From positions 11,161,818 through 11,225,817 of the forward strand of contig CM119265.1 of NCBI GenBank assembly GCA_051294375.1: a DNA stretch of 64,000 nucleotides, in the 5' to 3' direction. The notes below the pieces were generated by a model that was not told the origin of the DNA, ran no database searches, and saw only the letters and a program-made list of their open reading frames with translations. The first letter of the stretch is position 1; each line of letters begins with the position of its first letter. Shown here in pieces: positions 1-12,000 of this stretch. Source of the stretch: Paraspadella gotoi (Eukaryota; Chaetognatha). The position numbers were made by a program, and so were the translations under genes.

Positions 1-639
1 TGCAACCTTGTTTATGAGCAATTTACGAGAGAGCTAATATCAGTTTATTTTTAATATATTTTTATGCCGCTCTCTGGAGGACGATATCAATATTCACTTG
101 CAAAAAAAACGTTTTTAAATTCCTACTATGGTTTCCGAGATATAGTCATAAACGTCAGCCTTGAAAAGCAAAATTTGTCAAAATATAATTTTCGAGTTTC
201 TTCTTAGATTTCTGACGCGCAAGTACTAACTATTTAAAAGAAAGAAAACGTTTTGCTGATTTCTTCCAGCATAATACATAAATGAGTAAGACGATGGGTA
301 CACCTGAAAGTGATATGTCTCTAGAAAACGGAAAATTTTTCTTTAGGTTTTATTTTGAAATTTAGGTAATGTACCAATTTGATAAATTGAGAATGAGATA
401 CTCCCCCCCTTTGCCGAAATTTTTATTTAACAAAGATTTGCAATGCGTACGGTACGCGAAGCGTAGAGTGTCCTTTTTCCAGGGATGAAATAACTCTTCT
501 ATTTTTACGTCCAATGAGCTGATATTTTAACATTAAATAGTCTCAACGTAGGTTTATTGCCCATTGGGTTAAAATTTAAATCGGACAATTCTAAACCACT
601 TAAAAATAGGCCCCCCCAAAAAAAAAATTAAAAGTTGCA

Positions 640-865
640 TACAATTGAAACGTTCTTTGAACTATTTTCCACTTCATTGATAGGGAAGCCAGGTACTCTG
701 GGAGTGAATAAACGAGACTGTGAGAGAGTCTTGATTGAAAGCTTGCAGGGACCTGCTATGTCATTATCTTGTAAGAGTGATGGAGGCCTTAAACCACCAA
801 AGCCTGTCCAAAGTCAGGGGCAAGATAGCTTATTTATTAAATGAATGGATAATTTTTATATTTCT
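640..865 (+). repeat. ~210-bp dispersed repeat, copy 1
   Basis: Nearly identical to 45524-45745. Both start near CATACAATTGAAAC and end near GGATAATTTTTATATT. An open frame of 69 codons crosses copy 1, but the match is equally strong at all codon positions and there is no recognisable product. Confidence 0.8.
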
Positions 866-1007
866 GAGACGGCAAGCTCTGTAACTCGAGTAGAAATGAT
901 AATTTGAAAGCGAGTTTTTGTCTTGTTATCGAGGACTCATATGGCTACTCCCCCTTCGGTAAGCCATTGCTCTACGACCACTTTTGGGACATAGCAGTTT
1001 ATTGTAA

Positions 1008-1090
1008 AAGTTTACCTTGAGTGGGATTCGAATCCTACCATTCCATTCTGCGTCGAAGTCTTAGTTTTTAACTACTCGGCCATCTCGTTA
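1008..1090 (-). repeat. tRNA-Ser-like sequence (SINE head or pseudo-tRNA)
   Basis: The minus strand reads GAGATGGCCGAGTAGTTAA (D-arm/A-box of a class II tRNA) and ends with GGATTCGAATCC, a perfect T-arm/B-box palindrome. The 5' and 3' ends do not form an acceptor stem, so this is more likely a tRNA-derived SINE head or a decayed tRNA than a working gene. Confidence 0.55.
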
Positions 1091-1137
1091 TTTAAAAAAA
1101 AAAAAAATTCAAAATCCTAAATATAAATTTTTTTTTT

Positions 1138-1560
1138 CTTTTTAGTCAGATCTGCTTTCAGCAGATTCTGACTCTATAATTCACTTTGTCAGTCCCTCAG
1201 TCTTGTCGGGCATTCACTTATATCATGTCAGAACATCGAATTATAATAAATTATGCAAAAAAATGATGTCCATCTGTCCGTCCCACCTTAGCAAAAAGCA
1301 CTAATTACTCGTGATTTGATGGATGGATTGGAATGAAATTTTGTGTGTGGGTAGGGAAATTTGTAATTAAGCTGGATATGAAGTTTCAATGGAATCGTCC
1401 AAGTGGAAATGAGTTTGAATGGAAAAAAAAATTTACTATTTGAACACCAATTACTCAGGAGTGGATGGGGCGATTGACTTGAAATTTTGTATGTGGGTAG
1501 AAAAGTGTGTGATTAAGCTGGAAATCAAGTTTCGATGGAATCGTTTCGAGTGGAATTTTA
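1138..1560 (-). mobile_element. HINE-like element, 3'-terminal fragment (copy E8)
   Basis: Begins (plus strand) with the TTTTTAGTC…AGATCTGCTTTCAGCAGAT terminal hairpin, then the (C)CGTC-rich block and one ~110-bp internal module. The far terminus is missing. Confidence 0.65.
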
Positions 1561-2259
1561 AAACGGTTTTTTGCAAGTGAATATTGACATCATCCTCCAG
1601 GGACTGGCATAAAAATATATAAAAAATAAATTAAAACTAACTCCTATGAGTTATCTAGTACAAATCCTTGTTGGATCCAAATGAGTTCGATTTTAAGCGA
1701 AAGTTGATCGGTTTGAAGCGTGATTTTCGCGATCCTTTTTTGGCCATAACTTTTGAACGGATAATCCATTTTTGATGAAATTTCGAATGTAGATAATATT
1801 TAAAATTTCCTATCGATTGGCACCAAATTTATTTAAAAATACTTGTTTAGAAACGATGGACACCCCCAGAATTAATTATTTTTGATGATATCACGATAAC
1901 ACAAAAGGATTTAAAAGACTTTCAATCAATCATTTATATCCAAACCACTAAAGAAAAAGTGCAATTATAAAGGGTGCATATTGAGTAAATAATACTTTTT
2001 CGAGTAGAAGAACTAAGGGAAGCCTTGACATTGTGTCTACAATATTTGCAGTATATGAATAACATTAAAATTAAATAGATGGAAAAGCAAGAAAGGGGCA
2101 AACTCGAAATAAAAAAAATCACTTTTCTTATGTGGTAAAAACGTCGACATTGCATTTTACACGGAACGTACAATGTACATACATTACAAATAGGAAGAGA
2201 ATACCGAAAACTGGTCGACGACATTATAACTATATCACTTTTTATAAAAAAAGGAATAA

Positions 2260-2265
2260 TTTATT
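2260..2265 (-). promoter_or_regulatory. Candidate poly(A) signal of TUBGCP3
   Basis: AATAAA on the minus strand, about 120 nt downstream of the TUBGCP3 stop codon. It is the first canonical hexamer I see there, in a very AT-rich stretch where chance hits are common. Confidence 0.45.
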
Positions 2266-2386
2266 AAAAAGAAAAGAGCGACGTTTTTTTTCTTCACCTC
2301 GCGACGGCGATTTCCGGAAATTTAAAAGGAATGCAGAGTCTTTTGTTTTGTTTTGTTTTGGCAGTGAAACAGCTTTTTCGTGACGA

Positions 2387-3477
2387 TCATAACGACGACA
2401 GACCCTGATGCCTTTTATCCGGCGCCACGGCATGGATCCTATCCATGGACGCGTGATGCTGCGCCGCCTGGAGCTGCGGGTGTTGTGGGGCGACGGGGGG
2501 TGAAGCGGACGCCGCGGCGGCGCACCCCGAGGTGGCGGGCCCGGCGGTGGGATGACGCCTGTAAGGACTCTGGAAACAGAGGGAGGTCCGCAGCTTGGGT
2601 TCTTTACCCTTGTAGTACTCGTTAAAATCGAGTCGAAAGGAGAGAAACTTGAGATTGTCGTCCGAGTGAGAATTGAGCATGAGAAGGAACTTGTTGACCA
2701 TGTCTTGATAGGTCTGGTAGAGGATCATCAGCTTGGACTTGTAGGCGGAGACGGTGTTCTTTTGGAAGGCCTGACGCCTGGCCACCTCTGTATACTCTTC
2801 TTCCTCGCCGCCGCCCCACTTACCCTCCTGGGTCCGCGCCGTCTTCCGACCCTCTAGGCGCCAACGTCGATTCTGCTCCTCCAAAGCCCGGGTGAACAGC
2901 TCGTTCTGAGGCGGCAAAAGAGAAATGGGAATTGGATGAGTCATTTAAAAATTATGTAAATGGGACGGCCAAAGACCGCGATGGATATCTCTTTACGATA
3001 ACTTCCCCCCCCCAAACGACCGAAATCCTCCTCTTCCCGCCTTCCCTCGCCTGAATAGTCTGAAACTTGGTGATCTGGTCCAGCAAAAGTCTGAGTTGAC
3101 TAAGAATGGTCTCGGATTTAGGGTCGAGCAAAGACCGAGCGATGATGGTGTCCAGAAACTCTTCGTGGGCAGAAATTAGTTGATCCATATCTCCCGCGGC
3201 TTTGACCTGAAAGATTGAAGTTGTTACGTAAAAAATAACAAAAACAACTGAGTATGCGAGAACTGGTAATCCCTCCGCCAACTCCACCTTTTTAAGAAGG
3301 ACGTCCCACGAACATTCGAGGACTTCGAAGGTAATGTAATATTGCAGTTGTCCGATGAAGTGAACCATCTCCGTAGTGATGACTTGACACAAGTGGATCA
3401 CGTAGGACATCTCCGTCAACACGGGACCGCGGGAACGCAGCAATCGACGACTGTCCGCCATCTGGTTGCTCCAGATG
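2387..3477 (-). CDS. TUBGCP3: TUBGCP3 exons 14-16 (C-terminal GRIP2 and tail)
   Basis: Exon 14 (3477-3288) encodes [17 protein letters not shown] and VLECSWDVL. Exon 15 (3206-3051) has [16 protein letters not shown]. Exon 16 (2905-2387) has a charged helix, then [13 protein letters not shown] near the end of GRIP2. The intron between exons 15 and 16 (3050-2906, 145 nt) seems to start with GC: CAG|GCGAGG. A GT 30 nt further on (TCG|GTCGTT) would keep phase but fits the donor consensus poorly and adds 10 residues not expected in the family. After the family-typical REPRLR-like end (here KEPKLRTSL), the protein runs on for about 60 Ala/Pro/His-rich residues encoded by GC-rich DNA, unlike the short vertebrate tail. 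The stop is TGA at 2389-2387. Confidence 0.92.
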
Positions 3478-3929
3478 CTGGAAGGTTCAAAAATGTGATG
3501 AACTATCGGGTAAAGTTGCCCATCGGAGGTCGTTAGTTAAGAGAAGTTTTCCCTAATGTTATTTTAAATATTTTTACATTTACTGAGAGGAAATATTGTT
3601 GATGCAACATTTCAAATAAATCGGTTCACGCATTGAAAAATAATCTACAAAAATCTTAAAAGCAATAGGAATCGAGCCTACTTTTGATGATAACCAAATA
3701 TTGAAGCGATGATAACCAAATATTGATGCGATGATAACCAAATATTGATGCGATGATGACCGAAGGATTGATGCGATGATAACCAAATGATGGATGCGAT
3801 GATAGTCATTTATTGATGCGATGATAATCATTCATTGATGCGATAATAGTCCTTCATTGATCGGATGATAATCATTCATTGACGTGATGAGTTAATTAGA
3901 GAATTAGAGAGAGAGAAAAAGAGAGAGAG

Positions 3930-3960
<31 letters not shown>

Positions 3961-5050
3961 ATAATAAAATAATAACAAAAGTTTTTTAGAAGAAAAAAAA
4001 TAAAAATCTATGAAAATCTCGGAAATAAATTTGGGATTTTGTATTAGAAAAAAGTGGCGTTGATAAAAATAAAATTGTTTTATTAGAGTGTGATTAAGCA
4101 TCAATTAACTTTCTATTTTTTTTTTCAATTGAAATAAGACTGAAGTCTTTTGTTCATCTAGTTCAATGAGGTTGAATACCTTATTTTTTTTCATATTATT
4201 GAAAATGAATGAGATTGATATTGATTGTATGAAATGAAAATCGTCGCTATAAAGCTAAACTATTTTCAATAATAACGGTCAAAATTATAATCTCTATTAA
4301 CTAGAAGAGTTTGAAATGAATTTTCAACAACGATTTTATTTTTAATAAAAAAAACGGACATGTTTCGGCTTAACTACAAGCCTTCATCAGCATTAAAAAA
4401 GTTAGTGAATTTGAAACAAATTATGTGCATAAAGAAAGAGTGAGAGAGAGAGAGAGGAGAGAGCAAAGTTTCCAACACAGAGTTGAGAAAGGATTATACC
4501 ACAATCTCTATTAACAAAATATATAGTTGACAATAATCAGTTAACGACTATGATATTTTTGACTTCCAAATATTTTTTTTACTTATTCAAATTAAATTTT
4601 ATTTCCTCATCTTAAAAAAATTTAATTTTGAATGAAATTTTAGATTGTTATATTTTTATATATTATATGAAATTGGTTATATTATTTATATTAATCCGCG
4701 CAATTGCCGAATATATAGCAGGTATCGCCTACCTGTCACACAAGTTGATGTACATGAGACATTGCCTGCATTATAAGTTTTCTAAAATGATTTAACGAAA
4801 ATCTAGGATGTAAATTTGGGATTTTGTATTGAAAAAAAAAAATAAATGGCGATAATAAAAGTTTTTAGAAGGAAAGAAATAATAATAATTTTTTAAAAAA
4901 CGAACGATCGTACAGAGAGAGAGAGACAGAAAGACAGAGAGAGAGAAAGAAGCTGAACAGACGCTGCAGAGCCGGAACTCGTTTACTCGTCGCCTTGTGA
5001 TGGTGGTGAAAAAAAAAATGACTAAAAAATTTTTTTTTGTAAAAAAAAAT

Positions 5051-5081
<31 letters not shown>

Positions 5082-8000
5082 AAGAGAGAAAGAGAGAGAG
5101 AAAGAGACAGAAAGAGAGAGCGAGAGCCGGAACTCGTTTACTCGTCGCCTTGTGACGGTGGTTAAAAAAAAGTGAATAATTTTTTTTCTGTAAAAAAAAA
5201 AAGAGAGAGAGATAGAGAGAGAGAGAGGGAGAGAGACGGAGGGAGAGAGAGAGCCTGAACTCGTTTTTAAACGATTCAGAAAAGGCAGCGCCTGATCAAA
5301 TATATATTTTTTTTAGAAAGAAAAAAATAATCAGAATTTTTCAAAAAAGGAACGATCGCGCAAGAGATCGTACAGAGAAAGACAGACGCACTCAGAGAGA
5401 GACTGAACTCGTTTTTAAACAATTCAGAAAAGGCAGCGCCTGAAAAAAAAAATTATGTAATTAAAAAATAAATAAAAGGCAAAAAATGTTACAATGGTTT
5501 ACAATTGGAAATTTTTCCAATTTTTTCCAATACATAGGTCGTTAACGATTTTATTTTTATTTGTTATTAAAATTAAGATATAGCTCTCATTAAAAAGATC
5601 CTTTGAGTTCCCCATTTTTTATATTATAGATTAAAAATTTTTTTTTGAATTTCATCTTCAATATTATATACTGCAATATGAAAATTAGATTAAAGCATTT
5701 CTATATACTAATTTGGATATTATAATGAGTACTATAATCTCATTTGCATATTGCAGTAAATCATAATGAAGTGGAAATTCAAACCAAAAATACTTAAATC
5801 CAAATGTAATAAGAAAATATCAAAGCTATTTCAAGATAGAGAGCCCTATCTAAATTTTTAACTTACTATGATCGCACACTTTTATAAAACTTTATCATAA
5901 TTCATAATAATTATTATAAAAAAAAATGGTAAGTCACAGCCAACACTATAAAAAGCGTAGTAGTTTTTATTATAAAAACAGCGTGACGCCGACGACGACG
6001 TCATAACATTTTATTCATGAGTCCATTTAAACGTTAAAAATTAATCTATAAAAAAAAAAATTATCTTTGAATTTCAATATGTAGTTAGTTTTTACATAGT
6101 TTATTTTCCAGTCTTTTACACTGTTACTGTTTATTGGATTAGTTGTCAATTTACTCGGTTTTTGGTATTAATAATAAAAATTAAAAAAATTATTTTTCTT
6201 TTTCTTCTTTTTCTTGTTGTCTTTTGTTTTCGTTGATTTTTAATAGTTTAGTTTTTACTTGCTTACTGTCTTCTTATTTTTTACTTTTTATATTTTTTTG
6301 TTTAAAAATTTTATTTTTGAATGTTCTTGAACGTTATAATTTATAGTTTCTTATGAATTATTTCATAACATTTTATTCACGAGTCCATTTAAACGTTAAA
6401 AAATTTATCTAAAAAAAAAAAATTATCTTGAATTTCAATATGTAGTTTAGTTTTTACATAGTTTAGTTTTCCAGTCTTTTACACTGTTACTGTTTATGAT
6501 TATGTCAATACTGTTTTTGGTATTAATTTAAAAAAAAAAAAAAAAATATGTCACAAAGAAGCTCACCCGAAACAAAATCAAGCCTGAACCGGCTTCGCCG
6601 GTCATGGCTTGATAAAAATTTTAAAAAAACCCACTTTTTAGTGGGGTTTTTTGGATATTATAATGAGTACTATAATCTCATTTGCATATTGCAGTAAATC
6701 ATAATGAAGTGGAAATTCAAACAAAAAATACTTGAATCCAAATGTAATATGAAAATTTTAAAGCTATTTCAAAATGAGAAGCCATATCTAAATTTTTAAC
6801 TTACTATGATCGCACACTTTTATAAAAATATATCGTAATTCATATTTATTTTTATTTAAAAAAATCTTAAAAGCATAAGGATCGTCGCAATTGCATAAGA
6901 AAAATCTGGATTGACGACAAATTTTGATACTAAAAAAATCAAATTTGAGAAAAGAAAATTAATTTATAAACAAAGAAAAAAAAAGAATAATAAATATAAA
7001 ATAATAAAATAACTTATTTTCAAGTTTAATTTTTAGCAAGTGTTAAATATGGAAAGACATTATTGAAGGTACTTGTGACATACTCGTTTTTTTCCCCTAT
7101 GATTATGAATCAGTGACTAGGGAAAAGAGAGAGGGAGAGAGACATGTAATTAAAAGAGAAAAGAGAGAAAGAAATATGAAAATAAAAGAGAAAATTTGTT
7201 TGTTTTCATAAAACATAAACAAAACATATTTAATAACAGTCCAGACTCAATTTTAAGCAAATCGATGATGAGAAGCTGAATATAAATTTTCAGCTTCATA
7301 CATTGAAATTTAATCATAAAAAAGGCAATCTAAAATTTGGAGCGCCGACGACAACAAAAACGAGGACGACGCCACTTATGCGCAAAAGCGTTACAATATT
7401 GTCGCAAACGCTAAGCGATTGCGACGATAAAAAAACTAAGTCCCAGAAAAAACTATAAAAGCGTAGTAGTGTTTATAGAAAAAAAGCGTGACGCCGACGC
7501 CGACGACGACGTCACAAAGAATCGTCCTCTTCTCATTATCTCGCCAAGATTACTTGGCGAGATAAAAAAATGATTTTATTTGATATCTTTTGAACTAAAA
7601 ATGATAGAACGATGAGACTGGTATCATATTAAAGTCATAATTATGGGGCATCTTTTCCATATAATTTTTCTCAAACGTTTCTGAATCTTAGTCTAAAGTA
7701 TAACAACTTTTGAAATTAAATTAAACATACTTGGCTGTATTTAAAACAAGTTTGAGCGCAAACAATGTCGGATCTGCCTACGATAATTAATGAATTAAAT
7801 TGATTAATTAATTAATTTTAATATGTAATAATTAATTTTAAATTTATATTCAACTTATCATCATCGATGTCCTTAAAATTGGGTTATGGACAGTTATTAA
7901 ACATGTTTTGTTTACATTTTATCAAAACAAACAAATATCCTTTATTTTATTTTATGTCTCTCTCTCTCTCTTTTTATGCAATTGCGACGATCTTTATGCT

Positions 8001-9033
8001 TTTAAGATTTTTTTTAACTTGCATCATGTTTATCACATTATTAATTAATTAATTAATTTATTAGTAATCATCTAATATTAAAGATTCAAGTAAATGTGAC
8101 TTATGTTTTTCTCATCAAAAAAGAAAAAAGAATAAACTCATTTCCAGCTGGCACAAAATCCTCCCCCGTCAAAACTTTATATAATTATTATGATATTAAT
8201 AAATATTTAAAGCTTGCAGTTCAAGCAAACCCAATGAACTAAATTCAAAAACAATTACTTGAAAATCGATTTAGTAGTAAAAAGGAAAAAAAATTTTTTA
8301 AAGAGAATAGAAGTTGTAAAAAGTGTTCAATTTTGGCCCGCCTTACTAGATATTAGGCTCGGAACAGGTGAAAACTAGAAGTTCTCTCAAATGGTTAATG
8401 GTGAATGGTTAAGAGACTATTAAATAATATGAAAATGTAAATAATTTTTAAAAATTTGCTTATCAATTTTTTTTATAGATTCTGATAGAGCTTTAAAAGT
8501 TAGATAAAGGTTATTAATACAACTTTTTTTTTGTTTTATTAATGAAAAATATAAAAAACTAAAATTAAGCCAATAATGATGATGATGATAATTTTTTAAG
8601 GTTTTTTCTATTTTCAACCAATTTATTGTCAAAATTTGAAAAAATTATAGTACTAACTTTCATTTAACTTTTTAAGCTCTACAAGAACCCGTTCTTAAAA
8701 AAATCAAATTTAAATTTTTTTTTTTGGTCATTTGTTATATATTAATAAATATTTAAATGCTCAGTGCAACAACCCAAGAACTAATTCAAAAAGTTACATT
8801 GAAAATCGATTTAGTAGTAGAAGGAAAAAGAAATTTTTTGAGAACTAGAAGTTATAAAAAGTGTTCAATTTTGGCCCGCCTTACTAGATATATTGCATGT
8901 GATTAAACAATGTTATCGAAAATAATTTTATCAATTTATGTATTTTGTAAGTATTTTAATTATTTATTCTGTGAGTAAAATAACTTTTTTATTGGCTAAT
9001 TTTTATTTGACTCTCTCTCTCTCTTTCTTTCTT

Positions 9034-9069
<36 letters not shown>

Positions 9070-12000
9070 AATTGCAACGATCCTTATGCTCATTTTTCTG
9101 CTCTCTCTCTCTCTTTGCAATTGCTACTGACTTCCATTAGCTCATTTACTGTCTCATGCTTCTCCTTTACGCTACTTCTCAATTTCGTCTATACTCTCGT
9201 CTTCTCTCTCTCTCTCTCTCATCTCTCATAATATAAAGATTCAAGTGAATCATGTAACTATGTTTTTCATTTAAACTCATTTCCACTGGCACATATTCCG
9301 TAAATAAAATTTATATCGCTTCTTTCACACACTTTCACTACCCGCTCACAAATTTCAATCTCAATGCTATAGTAGTTTAAATAAAGTAAAAAGATTAAGT
9401 AATTGACTCATATTTTTTTCCATTTAACTCATTTCCACTGTACGCTTTCCACCGAAACTTTATATCAAGCGATCGTTACATCATGTTTTCTACCCACAAA
9501 AAAATTTAACCTCCAATCTATCCATCCATTATGATTAATTAGAGTCATTATCTGGTTAAAATAATTAAAAATTTTAGTAAATGCGACTTATGTTTTTTTC
9601 CTGCTTAAATCACACGATTCCGTCGAAACTTGTAATATCCAGCTTTATCACTCACTTCCACCCGTACACACACAAAATTTCTTTCCATCCAACCAGCCAA
9701 TCACGAGTTATTGGAGCTTTTTGCTAAGGTGGGACGGGATGGACGGATTGATTGACTGATAATTATTGATTAATTAATTAACTAATTGATTAATTAACTG
9801 ATTAATTATTGATTTATTAATACATCCTGCATATATCATTAATATAAAAGGAAAAAGAATCATAATAATTAGTGAAACAGGTTTTTTTTTCTATTTAAAC
9901 TCATTTCCACTCAAAAGATTCCATCGAAACTTGGTTTCCTGTTCAATCACACACTTTTCTACTCACATACAAATCCAGGTCAATCGATAATTAAGTGGCC
10001 ATAAGCTAACCTGTTCAACTTGCATAATTTAATCAACTTGCATAATGTTGGTCAACTGACATAATTTGGTTAACTGACATAATTTGGTCTACTGACATAA
10101 TTTGGTCAACTGACATAATTTGATCAAATAAGATAATTTGGTCAACCGGCATAATTTGGTCAACTGGCATAATCTATCAACTGGGCTAATTTGGTCAACT
10201 AGCATAATTTGGTCAACTAGCATAATTTGGTCAACTGCATATATTGGTCAACTGGTATGATTTGGTCAACAGGCATAATTTGGTCAACAGGCATAATTTG
10301 GTCAACTTGCAGAACTTGATCAACTTGCAGAATTTGGTCAACTGGCATAATTTGGTCTACTTTAAGAATTTGGTCAACTGGCATATTTTTGTCAATGTGC
10401 ATAAATTGGTCAATCAATCAGAGATAGAGAGAGAGAAACTTTAAAAAATTCAAATAAATGTATCTTTTGGTTTTCTAATTTGAACTCTTCCATCAAAAAT
10501 TTATATCCAGCTTTATCACATACTTCCTACCCACACACAAAATTCCATTTCGATTTATCTATCCAATTTTATATAAACTATAATTATGAGTAAATTTAAG
10601 TAAAATACTTCAAGTAAATATGACTTTTGTTTTTCCATTTTAACTCATTTCCACTCGCACGATCCATCGAAACTTTATATCAGCTCAATCACACACTTCC
10701 CTACCCATCATACAAAATTTCAAGTCAATTGCCCTATCCATCCATGAGCAATTGTGCGTTCAAATAGTGAAATATATTTTTTTGTTTTTTTTTCATTTAA
10801 ACCAATTTCCACTCGCACGATTCCCTCGAAACTTCATATCCATCTCAATCACACAGTTTCCTACCCACACACAAAATTTCATACCAATCCATCCATCCAA
10901 TCACGAGTAATTGGAGTTTTTGCTAAGGTGGGGCGGACGGACGGACGACGGACGGACGGACGGACGGAAGAGACGGACGGACATCGTTTTTTTTGCATAA
11001 TTTATCATAATTCGATGTTCTGCATGACATAAGTGTGTGCCCGACAATATTGAGGGGGCGGACCGACGGGACCGACAAAAGTGAGCTTATAGAGTCGGGA
11101 TTTGCTGATAAGCAGATCCGACTAAAAATAATATGGATAAAAATATTTGGAAAAGGAAATAAAAAATAAGCTAAATTTCAAAAGATAAAAAAATATGATA
11201 AATAAAAAGAATAAGAAAAATTAACATTGGAAATAAAAAAAGGGGCAAAAACCAATATTAATTGAAAAGGAAGATGGGGACAAAATGCAGGAATGGAAGG
11301 AAATAAAAAACTCGGTCAAAAATACTATAAATAAAAAAATATATATAAATTTGGTATCTATTGTCATTCAATAATTTTGCAAAACTGAGAACATGGTATT
11401 AAAAATTATTTTAAGCACTTAAAATTATAAGATTTTCAATTATTTACACATAAAATATTAATGAATGGCTCTATGCTCTTAATAATAGTGTTTTAGTTAT
11501 TATTTTTTGTAATATTATAAAAAATTATACATAATTTATTAAGTGTTCCGTTTTACCCCAGGGTGGGGTAAACGGAACACTTTTTCAATTTTTTTTTAAA
11601 AAAAGCGACCCCTCTGGGCCGCAGGATAAAAATGAATATATCAACCTGTAGCGGGGACACTTTCTAGATATATCACCAGAAATTTTTTTTTTTTAATAAA
11701 TTTTTACTATGCAAAAAATTTGATTACTTCCAAAAGTGTTCCGTATTACCCCGCACTACCCTATTTTAAGTATTTTTTAGTCAAAACCTTTATGGATTTT
11801 CTTCGTTCCGGCTGCGTTGGATAGCCCAAACACTGCAGTTTCAGAAATCATTCAGGGGTATGGAATATTTACTGCGCTACTGGTGCAAAAATTGCTAGGA
11901 ACCAAAATTATCAGAAACCGCTTCGTTCTTTCGGATTTTTTTCTAAGCGCGGAGCGACATATCTACATAAACATCAGCCACTTCGCGACATGGACAAAAA

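Larger units (their letters stand above)
1..2259. repeat. 3' flank of TUBGCP3: mixed interspersed repeats, no gene
   Basis: No coding signal. Bases ~50-125 and ~1560-1640 are related inverted copies (…ttttatgcc… / CTCCAGG-type block followed by ATTCACTTGCAAAAAA). Bases ~1650-1860 belong to a family also seen inverted at 58185-58395 and, more diverged, at 13575-13720 (ATAACTTTTGAACGGATAAT is typical). Confidence 0.6.

Noticed and set aside
1008-1090. Functional tRNA-Ser gene
   Set aside because: D-arm and T-arm words are present but the acceptor ends do not pair, so I list it as SINE head or pseudo-tRNA.
2380-2857. Plus-strand frames opposite TUBGCP3 exon 16
   Set aside because: Shadow frames in GC-rich coding DNA of the true gene.
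6630-6655. Bacterial-type terminator (AACCCACTTTTTAGTGGGGTTTTTT)
   Set aside because: A hairpin with a T run, but in a eukaryotic intron full of such AT-rich repeats; no transcription unit ends here.
10217-10444. Open frames on both strands (VDQI and LVNRHN repeats)
   Set aside because: An 18-bp tandem repeat without stops opens frames on both strands; no start context or homology.
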